Shown piece after piece: positions 34,300 to 43,187 of a DNA stretch of 64,000 nt. The stretch is taken from positions 124,001-188,000 of the forward strand of contig NZ_LIHP01000001.1 of the NCBI RefSeq assembly GCF_001314605.1, read 5' to 3'. The translations under genes and the position numbers were made by a program. The DNA comes from Marinobacter sp. HL-58 (GTDB lineage Bacteria > Pseudomonadota > Gammaproteobacteria > Pseudomonadales > Oleiphilaceae). Numbering within the stretch: the first letter of the stretch is position 1; each line of letters starts with the position of its first letter. Below the pieces are notes generated by a model. It was not told the DNA's origin, did no database searches, and worked only from the letters and a program-made list of their open reading frames with translations.

Positions 34300-35506
34300 G
34301 CCAGTGCAGCTGCAGGTTGCCACCGCCGAAGGCGGCCTTGTGCAGGTAGAACGTTGGCGCAAGCGTGAGTACGGCGTTATCCCGCTGCGAGAGAGTGATC
34401 TCGAAAGGCAGTGCCAGCTTGCCGGTGAAGCCTCGATGGTCATCGTCATCGTTTTCCGAGTAGGACTGGTCAATGTCCGCTGCGCTCAGGTACACCGCCG
34501 GCTGCAATGTGACGGCCGGTGCCAGCGCCAGCCTGAAATGCCCTGAAATCGTGGGCTCGCGCCGGCGGATGTCGGCAATGTCGTCCAGGTTGCGCCCGGT
34601 ATACCCCTGCTCCCTGAGATAGAAATAATGCAGGCCGATACCCGGCTGCAGACGGTGTTTCGTAAACACCGCTTCGGCTCCGGCCCTGACATGGTCCCGC
34701 CGGGTGGGAATAGTGCCGGCGGTCTCGTCCAGACTGTATTGCCGGCGGGTATACTCGCCGCTCAGGTCCATCCGCAATTGCCAGCTCTGGAACCGGTGTT
34801 GCCGGGTCAGGGCGCCCCGGACGGATTCGTTCTCCACGACCAGGTTTTCATCCCGGCTGTCAAAGGTGGACGGGGGGGAGTAGGTGACCGACGCCGTGGT
34901 GGCGCCGGACCGGTCCTCGTCTGATGGCTGATGCCATTGAACGAAGAAGCTCTGGGCCGGGTCGACAAAGGCGTCGTCCGTGCGGGTCTTGGTGTTGAAG
35001 TAAAAGTCGGGCAGTATCCAGCTGCCGTGGATCCAGGACTCGTTGCTGAACGTGTGTCGACCGCTGAGGTATATATCGGAGCGGGATTTGTCGGCAAACA
35101 CATCACCCTGGAGCCACACTTCGGTGGCTTCGCTCAGTTGATGGCGAAATCCGATCAGTTGCCGGTCAAAACTGCCGTCAAAGTCCTCACTGCGCTGGAT
35201 ATCCAGCAGGAAGCCCTGGCGATCCTCGTTAAAACCGAAGTCCTGCCGGAAGCGGAAATCCAGGTACAGACGCCGGCTTCCAACGCTGCCACCGGTCCCG
35301 CGGATGCCGTTATCGGTGGCGGAGGGAACAGGCTGGCTGTGCCCGAAGGACAGTTCATGAAGGTAGCGCTCAACATCGGGTGCTTCCTCCACGCCCAGAA
35401 CAACAGCGTCCTGGCGCCAGGGCTGTGCTATGTGGTTGAGTTCGGTGGCCACTGGAGCTGGCAGAAGGAAAACCGTGCCGATAATGATCTTCAGTCGGTC
35501 ACCCAT
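34292..35506 (-). CDS. Predicted outer-membrane beta-barrel protein, function unknown
   Basis: A 404-residue protein with a hydrophobic N terminus (KIIIGTVFLLPAPVAT) that resembles a weak signal peptide, then alternating aromatic/polar strands typical of outer-membrane barrels: RRLYLDFRFRQDFGFNEDRQG, RTDDAFVDPAQSFFVQWHQP, HRFQSWQLRMDLSGEYTRRQY, PGIGLHYFYLREQGYTGRN, with a C-terminal LQLHWPM. No family could be assigned. Its 3' end overlaps dauA by eight bases on the opposite strand. It diverges from the ion channel gene. Confidence 0.6.
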   Translation of the reverse strand: MGDRLKIIIGTVFLLPAPVATELNHIAQPWRQDAVVLGVEEAPDVERYLHELSFGHSQPVPSATDNGIRGTGGSVGSRRLYLDFRFRQDFGFNEDRQGFLLDIQRSEDFDGSFDRQLIGFRHQLSEATEVWLQGDVFADKSRSDIYLSGRHTFSNESWIHGSWILPDFYFNTKTRTDDAFVDPAQSFFVQWHQPSDEDRSGATTASVTYSPPSTFDSRDENLVVENESVRGALTRQHRFQSWQLRMDLSGEYTRRQYSLDETAGTIPTRRDHVRAGAEAVFTKHRLQPGIGLHYFYLREQGYTGRNLDDIADIRRREPTISGHFRLALAPAVTLQPAVYLSAADIDQSYSENDDDDHRGFTGKLALPFEITLSQRDNAVLTLAPTFYLHKAAFGGGNLQLHWPM

Positions 35507-35609
35507 AACCGGTTCCGGCCAGGTTGCTGTTGCTGAACAAACCTTTCCCCTTGCATTTCGTGTAATGGGCTATGCTACGGACATTTCGGGCCTGTACAAA
35601 AGGATGATC

Positions 35610-37556
35610 ATGCTCCCTTTTCGATTTGTTGACCGTGTCAAATTCATTGTAGAACGCCAGCTCGTCAAAGGTGCGGGTTTTCAGCTTCTTGTGGTAGGTG
35701 TCTTCATCGGGATAATTTCCCTAGTTGGCGGGCTGCTGGTGCTTCCGTTTGGCGGTCCTCATGAGGATGCGGGCGATGCTTTCTGGTGGGCTTTCCTGCG
35801 GCTCACAGATCCGGGCTATCTGGGGGACGATGCGGGTAACTGGCAGCGGCTGGTGTCCACCATCCTGACCATCAGTGGTTATGTGGTGTTCATGGGCACG
35901 CTGGTGGCTATCCTGACCCGCTGGCTCATTGCCAAGATGGCGGATCTGGAGCGGGGGCTGACACCAGTCACCCTGAGAAATCATATCGTGGTGCTGGGCT
36001 GGACCGGCCAGACCCTGCCGCTGCTGGCGGAGTTGCTGGGTTCCTCAGGCCGCATGCGGCGATTCCTGGAGAAGCACGATACCAACCGGTTGCGGTTGGT
36101 GGTGCTTTCCGAAACCGCCTCAGCCGCCCAGGTCCATGAATTGCGCAATGAACCGGGAATCGGTCGCAAGGCGCGTCAGATTATTCTCCGCTCCGGTGCG
36201 GCAATCCAGCCCGACGCTTTGCAGCGGGTGGCCTGCCTGGACGCTTCCGCTGTTATTGTACCCAGTGCCGCCCATGAGGCAGGGAGCCTGGTAACATCCG
36301 ACATCGAGACGGTAAAGGCGCTGCTGTCCATTGCCGCACAGGCACGTCACCTGGGCGCCCCCCTCCCGTTCGTGGTTGCCGAAATCCAGGATATGCGCAA
36401 GCATCCGGTCATTGAGCGGGCCTATCCTGGTGAAATGGAAGTGGTGGCAGGCGACGCCACTATCAGCCGGTTGATGGTACAGAATATCCTGCATCCGGGG
36501 CTGTCAGAGATTTACAACGAGCTGTTTACGGCAGGAGAAGGCTGTGAAATCTACATACGCAGTGGTGACTCTCTGGCAGGGATGACGCTCGGTGAACTGG
36601 CTTCTCAGAGAGCACGGGTCATTGTGCTCGGCATCCTGAAACCGCAGGGCAGGGGATGGAACGTGCAGATGCCGGCCTCATCGGATATCCCGATCGCTGC
36701 AGAGGACCGGGTAGTGATGCTGGCCCGGGACTATGCGGAAACCGAGCCTGATTCCAAATCAGCACCGCTTCCGATGATTGCCCGTGGCGAGCCAGCCATC
36801 CGTTCTGCCACTGCCACTGAACGGGTTCACCGGGTTCTGGTGCTTGGCTGGAATCGGCGTGTACCCAGCCTGATCAGCGAGTTTTCAAGTTACAGCCAGC
36901 TGCGGTTTGAGGTGGATATCGTCTCTGTTGTGCCGGCGCGGGAACGCCAGCAGGAAATTGCCCGGTACCTGGGTGAGCAAAGTGCCGTTATCTGTCGTCA
37001 CGTAGAGGCGGACTACATGGTGGAGGGAGAGCTCAGGCGGGTAGGGCCGCTCAGCTATGATTCCATCATGCTCCTGAGCAGTGATCGACTGGCTTCCGGA
37101 GAAGAGGCCGATGCCCGTGCCATGGTCGGGTACCTCCAGCTTGAAGACCTGTTAAGTGAAGGCGGGCCGCGGCCCCAACTGATCATGGAATTGAGCGACC
37201 CGGACAATCGTCATCTTCTGGCCGGTCATCAGAGTGAAATGATGATCAGTCCCATGATCGTCAGCCACGTTCTTGCCCAGGTAGCCTTGCGGCGGGAGTT
37301 GCGGGTAGTGCTGGATGAGTTGTTCACGGTGGGGGGCGCCGAAATCCAGTTCCGGAATCCCCACGATTACCCGTTACCCGCCAGTGCAGACTTCCAGGTA
37401 CTGGAAAAAGTATTGGCCGCAAAGGGCGAGGTAGCGCTGGGCGTCTGGCGTGATCAACCTGACAGGCATGGCCATCATGTGAAACTCGGTCCTTCCCGGG
37501 ATGAATACCTGGACCTGAACCCCGAAGACAGGCTGGTCGTGCTTTGCTATTCATGA
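35610..37556 (+). CDS. CASTOR/POLLUX/DMI1-like ion channel
   Basis: A 648-residue protein with an N-terminal membrane part and a long NAD-binding regulatory C terminus, as in plant CASTOR/DMI1 ion channels. The pattern is a helix VKGAGFQLLVVGVFIGIISL, a pore-loop-like DAFWWAFLRLTDPGYLGDD and a second helix TILTISGYVVFMGTLVAIL, then RCK-like NAD folds starting HIVVLGWTGQTLPLLAELLG and, in the second half, HRVLVLGWNRRVPSLISEFS. The start at 35610 has AAAGGA six bases upstream; the longer frame to 35430 runs through unrelated sequence. K+ or Ca2+ conductance cannot be told from sequence. Confidence 0.82.
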   Translation: MLPFRFVDRVKFIVERQLVKGAGFQLLVVGVFIGIISLVGGLLVLPFGGPHEDAGDAFWWAFLRLTDPGYLGDDAGNWQRLVSTILTISGYVVFMGTLVAILTRWLIAKMADLERGLTPVTLRNHIVVLGWTGQTLPLLAELLGSSGRMRRFLEKHDTNRLRLVVLSETASAAQVHELRNEPGIGRKARQIILRSGAAIQPDALQRVACLDASAVIVPSAAHEAGSLVTSDIETVKALLSIAAQARHLGAPLPFVVAEIQDMRKHPVIERAYPGEMEVVAGDATISRLMVQNILHPGLSEIYNELFTAGEGCEIYIRSGDSLAGMTLGELASQRARVIVLGILKPQGRGWNVQMPASSDIPIAAEDRVVMLARDYAETEPDSKSAPLPMIARGEPAIRSATATERVHRVLVLGWNRRVPSLISEFSSYSQLRFEVDIVSVVPARERQQEIARYLGEQSAVICRHVEADYMVEGELRRVGPLSYDSIMLLSSDRLASGEEADARAMVGYLQLEDLLSEGGPRPQLIMELSDPDNRHLLAGHQSEMMISPMIVSHVLAQVALRRELRVVLDELFTVGGAEIQFRNPHDYPLPASADFQVLEKVLAAKGEVALGVWRDQPDRHGHHVKLGPSRDEYLDLNPEDRLVVLCYS

Positions 37557-37569
37557 ACCCGGCAAGGCC

Positions 37570-37959
37570 TTATTCAATGGTATCGAGCAGTGCAGCCATT
37601 ATGTCGTCCATGGTGACGAAGCCCACCAGGTCGTTATCCTGCAATACCAGCAGGCGCTTGACCCGGTGCTGGCTCATCAAGCTGGCGGCATAGCGGATGC
37701 CCAGGTGTTCCCCCACGCTGATCACCGGCTTGGCGCAGGCGTCGTAGACGTTGAGCAGGTCAATGTCGCCGTCTTCCGCAATCACTGTTTTGAGAATGTT
37801 GGTGTAGGTAATCAGCCCATAGGCGTCGTGCTCGTTCTGTTTCTCCACCACCAGGGATTTGACCTGGTGCTGTTTCATCAGCGACAGGGCCTCGCGGAGG
37901 CTGGCAAAGGGAGACACGTTGATGGTGTCCCGGATCATCACATCTTGCACAAGTTTCAT
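37570..37959 (-). CDS. CBS-domain protein
   Basis: A 129-residue protein of two CBS repeats: VQDVMIRDTINVSPFASLREA with GLITYTNILKTVIAED, then GEHLGIRYAASLMSQHRVKR with LVGFVTMDDIMAALL. CBS pairs sense adenine nucleotides and adjust the activity of partner channels or transporters. It is the third gene of an operon with a PII-like protein and a DUF1538 membrane protein, 13 bases downstream of the PII-like gene, so it probably regulates that membrane protein. Confidence 0.87.
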   Translation of the reverse strand: MKLVQDVMIRDTINVSPFASLREALSLMKQHQVKSLVVEKQNEHDAYGLITYTNILKTVIAEDGDIDLLNVYDACAKPVISVGEHLGIRYAASLMSQHRVKRLLVLQDNDLVGFVTMDDIMAALLDTIE

Positions 37960-37972
37960 TAGGTGGCTCCGG

Positions 37973-38323
37973 TTACAGTGAGTCCTTCAGGTGTTGCTCG
38001 AACTTCTCCACCTGGGAGTAATCAATCCCGCCCAGGTGTTCCAGTGGCAGGGTGAAAACCAGCCCCCTGGAATCATCGGGCCCGGGCATCAGGATGTGCT
38101 GTATGGCTTTCAGGATATCCAGGGAAAGGCCTTTCTCCAGTACCATCAGCAGCAGGCTCTGGCTGCCATCGTAGGTGAGCCCGAAAAACGTTTTCTTGGT
38201 GGTGTTGCTGATGCCGCGGCCAGACAGAACCGTCATGCCGCCGGCACCCAGGTCCCGGGCGGCGTCAATGCACTCCTGTTCCTGATCTTCAGGCACGATG
38301 GCCACCAGTACAGAAAATTTCAT
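37973..38323 (-). CDS. PII-like nitrogen-regulatory-family protein
   Basis: A 116-residue protein related to PII signalling proteins, with FSVLVAIVPEDQEQECIDAAR at the start, GAGGMTVLSGRG in the first sheet and GGIDYSQVEKFEQHL at the end. The T-loop region reads ISNTTKKTFFGLTYDGSQ and lacks the canonical tyrosine uridylylation context, so this is a divergent PII-like form. It overlaps the DUF1538 gene by four bases (ATGA) and precedes the CBS gene. Confidence 0.78.
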   Translation of the reverse strand: MKFSVLVAIVPEDQEQECIDAARDLGAGGMTVLSGRGISNTTKKTFFGLTYDGSQSLLLMVLEKGLSLDILKAIQHILMPGPDDSRGLVFTLPLEHLGGIDYSQVEKFEQHLKDSL

Positions 38324-39810
38324 GAGCTTTCCTTCCTTCGTGCTGCCAGTTTTTCTACCACTATGGCGTAGGCCATAACGGTGATAATGGGGAAAATCGA
38401 CGCAAACGCAATCAGCCCGAAGCCGTCGATCAATACGCTGCGTCCGTCAATGCTGCTGGCCAGCCCGATACCAAGAGCCGTAACCAGGGGAACTGTGACT
38501 TCGGAGGTGGTTACCCCACCCAGGTCATAGGCCAGCGCAACGATATACCGGGGCGCAATGGAGGTCAGGATAATGACGACCAGATAACCTCCCATAATGT
38601 AGTAGTGTATGGAGTCCCCTGCGATTATCCGGTGAACACCCACGGTGATTCCTAGCGCCACTCCTACTGCTACAAAAAGCCGGATTGCATTGCCGTTGAG
38701 GGTGCCGGCGGCCGCGTCTTCAGCCTGCTGGCCAATGGCAATCAGCGCTGGCTCCGCCATGGTGGTGGCAAAGCCGATCATGAAGGCAAACAGGTAAACA
38801 AACAGGAAGCCGTCCAGGGCCATCAGTTGTTCCGCCATGCTGGTGCCAATGGGGAACAGGCCGATTTTCAGCCCAACCACGAACGCATACAGGCCCAGTA
38901 TGACCAGGGCAAAACCGAAGAGTATCTTGCGGGGGTTACTCAGCCTGCGACGAAGTACCAGGTACTGGAAGACCAGTATGGTCAGGATAATCGGCAACAC
39001 ATCACGGACCATTTCCGCCAGTTCCAGCAGTATTTTCAGGGGGCCCGGCACGCTGGTTTTGCTGGTATTCGTGTCCATCAGCAGTTCACCCCCCTCCGGC
39101 TGCTCGCCGGAATACACCAGAATGCCGTAGAACTGCACCGTAATCATCGGCACCATCACCGCCAGGGCTACCAGCCCGAAACCGTCTCTCAGCGGATTGC
39201 GGCCCCGAATGGACGCCGCCAGGCCTATGCCCAGGGCTGCAATGAGGGGCACTGTTACCACGTTGGTGGTGACGCCCCCGGAATCGTAAGCCAGGCCGAC
39301 GATTTCCTCCGGCGCGAACCAGGTCACGATCATTACCGTGATATAGCCCACAACCATGAACCAGTGCAGGGGGTAGCCGATGATGGTGCGGAAAACGCCC
39401 AGCGCCACCACCAACCCTACTGATACCGCAATCAGCAGTCGCAATGTCAGGGCGTCAATACGGCCGCCGCTGATCTCCTGCGCCTGCATGGCAACCGCGA
39501 TGAGTGCCGGCTCTGCCACCACGGCGGAAAAACCGATGGCAAAGCCGAAGGCCAGCAGAATGGGAATCGAACCACGCAGTGCGAACTGGTTGGAGAGGCT
39601 TTTGCCAACGGGAAAAATGCTCAATTCCAGACCCTGGAGGAACAGGGCCACACCCACGGCGACAATCAGCAGGCCAAAGGCCATGCTCAGGGTGTTGTCC
39701 GGTACCTGTTGCAGAACAGCGAGCTGGAAAAAAACCACCACCAACACGATTGGGAAGAGGTTCTTCAGTGCATGCAGTAAGGAATGGCCAAATGCCCTCA
39801 GATATAACAC
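38320..39810 (-). CDS. DUF1538 multi-pass membrane protein
   Basis: A 496-residue membrane protein made of two repeats of about 230 residues. Each half carries an AEPALIA block (VVAEPALIAVAMQAQ and TMAEPALIAIGQQAE) and a downstream GGVTT-x-x-VTVPL-x-x-ALGIGLA block (SGGVTTNVVTVPLIAALGI and LGGVTTSEVTVPLVTALGI), showing an internal duplication as in inverted- or tandem-repeat transporters. These are DUF1538 marks. It heads an operon with the PII-like and CBS genes, suggesting a transporter whose activity responds to nucleotide or nitrogen signals. Substrate unknown. Confidence 0.85.
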   Translation of the reverse strand: MLYLRAFGHSLLHALKNLFPIVLVVVFFQLAVLQQVPDNTLSMAFGLLIVAVGVALFLQGLELSIFPVGKSLSNQFALRGSIPILLAFGFAIGFSAVVAEPALIAVAMQAQEISGGRIDALTLRLLIAVSVGLVVALGVFRTIIGYPLHWFMVVGYITVMIVTWFAPEEIVGLAYDSGGVTTNVVTVPLIAALGIGLAASIRGRNPLRDGFGLVALAVMVPMITVQFYGILVYSGEQPEGGELLMDTNTSKTSVPGPLKILLELAEMVRDVLPIILTILVFQYLVLRRRLSNPRKILFGFALVILGLYAFVVGLKIGLFPIGTSMAEQLMALDGFLFVYLFAFMIGFATTMAEPALIAIGQQAEDAAAGTLNGNAIRLFVAVGVALGITVGVHRIIAGDSIHYYIMGGYLVVIILTSIAPRYIVALAYDLGGVTTSEVTVPLVTALGIGLASSIDGRSVLIDGFGLIAFASIFPIITVMAYAIVVEKLAARRKESS

Positions 39811-39955
39811 CGGAGTTTCCTTCCCGTCCCTTGCGCAAAGTGGATATGTAAAGACTGCTGAATAATAGCACCCGCGGCTGTTGATTGCGTGATTCAGCTC
39901 AGTTCCGGGGTCTCGTCCGGCGAACAGACCTCTTTAGGGCGGGTTATGGAGGGTG

Positions 39956-39977
39956 TTTTCTGGTATTCACCAGAAAA
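39956..39977. promoter_or_regulatory. Palindrome upstream of aceA
   Basis: TTTTCTGGT and ACCAGAAAA are perfect 9-bp arms around ATTC, 165 bases upstream of aceA, next to an AT-rich tract (39985-40020) that suits a promoter upstream element. It may be a regulator operator or a terminator for the minus-strand direction. The rest of 39811-40141 contains no gene that I can support. Confidence 0.5.
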
Positions 39978-40088
39978 ATGCCGAATATAGATAATATAAA
40001 TTTCAATTATAAAATCAAACCCACTAAAGTAACCGTCAATGTCAGCGGACTGATTGTTTTTTGAACGGACGCTGGCTCTCTGAAGTCG

Positions 40089-40107
40089 CTTTTATGCTTC
40101 ATAAAAG
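40089..40107. other. Hairpin/palindrome in the aceA 5' region
   Basis: CTTTTATG and CATAAAAG are perfect 8-bp arms with a CTT loop, ending 34 bases before the aceA start. It could be an operator or a 5' untranslated hairpin. Confidence 0.45.
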
Positions 40108-40141
40108 AGCACCTCAAACCTTAGAAGACAGGACTGAGATC

Positions 40142-41731
40142 ATGCCATACGCAAACGACGTTGACGCCATTGCTTCCATTCTGAAGCAGAACCCCACCTG
40201 GAACGCCATCAAGCCCGAGCACGCGGCTCGCATGCGCGCCCAGAACAAATTCAAGACGGGTCTGGACATCGCCAAGTACACCGCCAAGATCATGCGCGAA
40301 GACATGGCGAACTACGATAAAGACACGTCCCAGTACACCCAGTCGCTGGGTTGCTGGCACGGCTTTATCGGCCAGCAGAAGATGATCTCCATCAAGAAGC
40401 ACTTCGGTAGCACCAAGCGTCGTTACCTGTACCTGTCTGGCTGGATGGTTGCTGCCCTGCGTTCCGAGTTCGGTCCGCTGCCTGACCAGTCCATGCACGA
40501 GAAGACTGCCGTTTCCGGCCTGATCGAAGAGCTGTACACTTTCCTGCGCCAGGCCGATGCATGGGAACTGAACCACCTGTTCCGTGCCCTGGAAGAAGCC
40601 CAGAAAGCTGGCGACAACGCCAAGGCTGACGAGCTGATCAAGCAGATCGACAACCACGAAACTCACGTTGTGCCGATCATTGCCGACATCGATGCCGGTT
40701 TCGGTAACGCCGAAGCCACTTACCTGCTGGCCAAGCAGATGATCGAAGCCGGTGCCTGCTGCATCCAGATCGAGAACCAGGTATCTGACGAGAAGCAGTG
40801 TGGTCACCAGGATGGCAAGGTTACTGTTCCCCACGCCGACTTCCTGTCCAAGATCAATGCTGTTCGTCTGGCGTTCCTGGAGCTGGGTGTTGATGACGGT
40901 GTTATCGTTGCCCGTACTGACTCCCTGGGCGCTGGCCTGACCCAGAAGATCGCCGTGACCGAAGAGCCGGGTGACCTGGGCGACCAATACAACAGCTTCA
41001 TCGACGGCGACGTTATCGAGAAAGCCGAAGACATCAACAACGGCGACGTTGTGATCAAGCAGAATGGCCAGCTGGTTCGTCCGAAGCGCCTTGCTTCCGG
41101 CCTGTTCCAGTTCAAGCCCGGCACTGGCGAAGACCGTGTTGTGCTGGACTGTATCACCAGCCTGCAGAACGGCGCCGACCTGCTGTGGATCGAAACCGAG
41201 AAGCCCCACGTCGGCCAGATCGCTGCCATGGTTAACCGCATCAAGGAAGTGGTACCCGACGCCAAGCTGGTTTACAACAACAGCCCGTCGTTCAACTGGA
41301 CCCTGAACTTCCGTCAGCAGGTGTTCGATGCCTGGAAGGAAGAAGGCAAGGATGTATCCGCATACGACCGTGCGGCTCTGATGAGCGAAGAGTACGACAA
41401 CACCGAGCTGGGTCAGCTGGCTGACGAGTGGTGCCGTAACTTCCAGCGTGACGGTTCACGCGAAGCCGGTATTTTCCACCACCTGATTACCCTGCCGACG
41501 TACCACACCGCGGCCCTGTCTACCGACAACCTGGCCAAGGGTTACTTCGGCGACGAAGGCATGCTGGCCTACGTTGCAGGTGTTCAGCGCAAGGAAATCC
41601 GCCAGGGTATTGCGACTGTGAAGCACCAGGACATGGCCGGTTCCAACATCGGTGATGACCATAAAGAGTTCTTCGCTGGCGATGCGGCCCTGAAGGCCGG
41701 CGGTAAAGACAACACCATGAACCAGTTCTGA
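40142..41731 (+). CDS. aceA: Isocitrate lyase
   Basis: A 529-residue isocitrate lyase, the first enzyme of the glyoxylate shunt, cleaving isocitrate to glyoxylate and succinate. It is the long Pseudomonas-type enzyme, beginning ARMRAQNKFKTGLDIAKYTA as in that group. VPIIADIDAGFGNAEATY and the catalytic-cysteine region DEKQCGHQDGK are clear. ATG at 40142 with AGGA upstream is preferred over the open frame reaching back to 40061. Shunt use agrees with growth on acetate, fatty acids or hydrocarbons, common in Marinobacter-like bacteria. No malate synthase gene is nearby. High use of preferred codons (for example CTG and GGC) suggests strong expression. Confidence 0.97.
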   Translation: MPYANDVDAIASILKQNPTWNAIKPEHAARMRAQNKFKTGLDIAKYTAKIMREDMANYDKDTSQYTQSLGCWHGFIGQQKMISIKKHFGSTKRRYLYLSGWMVAALRSEFGPLPDQSMHEKTAVSGLIEELYTFLRQADAWELNHLFRALEEAQKAGDNAKADELIKQIDNHETHVVPIIADIDAGFGNAEATYLLAKQMIEAGACCIQIENQVSDEKQCGHQDGKVTVPHADFLSKINAVRLAFLELGVDDGVIVARTDSLGAGLTQKIAVTEEPGDLGDQYNSFIDGDVIEKAEDINNGDVVIKQNGQLVRPKRLASGLFQFKPGTGEDRVVLDCITSLQNGADLLWIETEKPHVGQIAAMVNRIKEVVPDAKLVYNNSPSFNWTLNFRQQVFDAWKEEGKDVSAYDRAALMSEEYDNTELGQLADEWCRNFQRDGSREAGIFHHLITLPTYHTAALSTDNLAKGYFGDEGMLAYVAGVQRKEIRQGIATVKHQDMAGSNIGDDHKEFFAGDAALKAGGKDNTMNQF

Positions 41732-41786
41732 TCACCGGTTCGGTTGTCACTGGAGCGGGCAGTCGCAGTGCCCGCTTCTGAACACG

Positions 41787-41818
41787 AAACCCCGCTCCGC
41801 GCGGGGTTTTTGTTTTTT
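41787..41818 (+). terminator. Intrinsic terminator after aceA
   Basis: AAACCCCGC and GCGGGGTTT form a 9-bp stem with a TCCGC loop, followed by TTTGTTTTTTT. It ends the aceA message. After it, 41819-42109 holds no gene but the control region of the next operon. Confidence 0.92.
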
Positions 41819-41891
41819 TACAGTGGCCTTTTATCACAGGTTGCTGAAATTCGGCGATAAACGTCTTCTTTGGTTCTCTTCCTTATCAAGC

Positions 41892-41911
41892 CTGTTTCAT
41901 TACTGAAACAG
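41892..41911. promoter_or_regulatory. Palindromic upstream activator-type site
   Basis: CTGTTTCA and TGAAACAG are perfect 8-bp arms around TTAC, 88 bases before the -24 element of the sigma-54 promoter. Position and symmetry fit the binding site of an enhancer-binding protein; the VpsR-like regulator encoded nearby is the obvious candidate. Confidence 0.6.
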
Positions 41912-41998
41912 ATTCATCCCGCGGCGAACAATGTCCCGCTTCCCTGTAAAACGATAAAAATCAGTAAAAACAGATGCCTGCCTGTCATATATCAAACC

Positions 41999-42014
41999 TG
42001 GCACGAGAATCGCT
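41999..42014 (+). promoter_or_regulatory. Sigma-54 promoter of the secreted-protein operon
   Basis: TGGCACG, four bases, then TCGCT match the sigma-54 consensus TGGCACG-N4-TTGCW at all but one position. The invariant GG (42000-42001) and GC (42012-42013) are separated by exactly 10 bases. It lies 95 bases upstream of the repeat-protein start. Confidence 0.75.
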
Positions 42015-42109
42015 CTTCTTGTCTGGCGGGTCTGAACCTTGGCTTACCGAAGGCTAGCGGTTTCAGTCGGATCCCTCCAGAAGCCAATAATCGAAAAGGA
42101 AGCGACATC

Positions 42110-43129
42110 ATGAATACCAGGAAAAATTTGCTAGCAGCTGCCATTGCAATGAGTCTGGGTATTTCCGGTTTTGCCTATGCCGACCAGGGCGGAGACGGCG
42201 ATCCGAATACCAACGCGGACAATACCTCCACTGCGAACAACGACCAATCCGGTAATACCAATTCCGGTAACGACAACTCGAACTATCCAAATAATTCCAC
42301 TAACGATAGTGGAAATGATTTTTCGGATAGCTCGAATAATCCGGATAATTCTACCAACGATAGTGGAAATGATAACTCGGATAATTCCAACACTCTGGCG
42401 GACAGTCAGAACGATAACTCCGATGGGTCTACGAACGACAGTGGAAATGATAACTCGGATAATTCCACTACGCTGGCGGACAGCCAGAACGACAACTCCG
42501 ATGGCTCCACTAACGACAGTGGAAATGATAACTCGGATAACTCCAATACGCTGGCGGACAGCCAGAACGATAGCTCCGATAACTCCACTAACGACAGTGG
42601 AAACGATAACTCCGATAATTCCACTAACGACAGTGGAAATGATAACTCGGATAACTCCACCGACCTGGCGGACAGCCAGAACGATAACTCGGATAACTCC
42701 ACCGACCTGGCAGACAGCCAGAACGATAACTCCGATAACTCCACTAACGATAGTGGAAATGACAACTCGGATAATTCCACTAATGACAGCGGGAACGATG
42801 AATCTGATAACAGTGTGAATGATTCCTACAATACCGCTGACAGTAATAACGACAGCTCTGATAATAGTTCTATGGAGCTGGACATGGATATGTTCATGAA
42901 TAACGCCGAGCTGAACGGCACCGTATCTGGTACTGCAACCACCTACGGAAATGCCAATGGTGAAGGTTCCTACACCGAAGTTCGCAACAGCAACGAAATC
43001 TCCGGTGGCTCAGCGAACTTCACTGGCGTTGGTGCGTTTGCCCAGAACGCAGGAAACGGGAGTGTTACACAGGCTAACGTCAGTGTAATGTCGAACCTGT
43101 CCACCGGTGGCGGTGGCGGCACTCAATAA
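42110..43129 (+). CDS. Secreted Asn/Asp/Ser-repeat protein (putative amyloid or adhesin subunit)
   Basis: A 339-residue exported protein. Signal peptide residues 1-24 end GISGFAYA before DQGGDG. Residues about 61-235 consist of degenerate repeats: eight NDSGND-type units and five LADSQND-type units, all made of Asn, Asp, Ser and Thr. The C-terminal 95 residues differ: MELDMDMFMNNAELNGTVSG, then GSANFTGVGAFAQNAGNGSV. The motif GVGAFAQNAGNGSVTQANVS resembles short motifs in the two smaller secreted proteins of this operon. The start at 42110 has AAAGGAAG upstream; the longer frame to 41870 crosses the promoter. It is first in the sigma-54 operon. It probably forms a secreted filament or adhesin; not verified. 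Confidence 0.75.
   Translation: MNTRKNLLAAAIAMSLGISGFAYADQGGDGDPNTNADNTSTANNDQSGNTNSGNDNSNYPNNSTNDSGNDFSDSSNNPDNSTNDSGNDNSDNSNTLADSQNDNSDGSTNDSGNDNSDNSTTLADSQNDNSDGSTNDSGNDNSDNSNTLADSQNDSSDNSTNDSGNDNSDNSTNDSGNDNSDNSTDLADSQNDNSDNSTDLADSQNDNSDNSTNDSGNDNSDNSTNDSGNDESDNSVNDSYNTADSNNDSSDNSSMELDMDMFMNNAELNGTVSGTATTYGNANGEGSYTEVRNSNEISGGSANFTGVGAFAQNAGNGSVTQANVSVMSNLSTGGGGGTQ
42290..42814 (+). repeat. Coding tandem repeats, 12-codon NDSGNDNSDNST-type units
   Basis: About 525 bases of degenerate in-frame tandem repeats within the secreted repeat gene. Units of roughly 36 bases encode NDSGND-NSDNS and alternate with LADSQND-NSDNS units. Neighbouring units are almost identical in DNA, so unit number could vary between strains by slipped-strand pairing. 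It is coding, not a CRISPR array. Confidence 0.85.
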
Positions 43130-43187
43130 GGAATCCAGGCCGCACCTGCTGTTACCGGTGCGGCCCGGTTATTCCGGGAGAACTGCC

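Noticed and set aside
40121-41209. Long minus-strand frame within aceA
   Set aside because: Antisense to a highly conserved enzyme gene.
42406-42780. Minus-strand repeat frame rich in Ser, Leu and Glu
   Set aside because: Mirror of the coding repeats with no start signal.
42290-42814. Possible CRISPR-like repeat array
   Set aside because: Units are in-frame coding repeats without spacers; the product has a signal peptide and unique C terminus.
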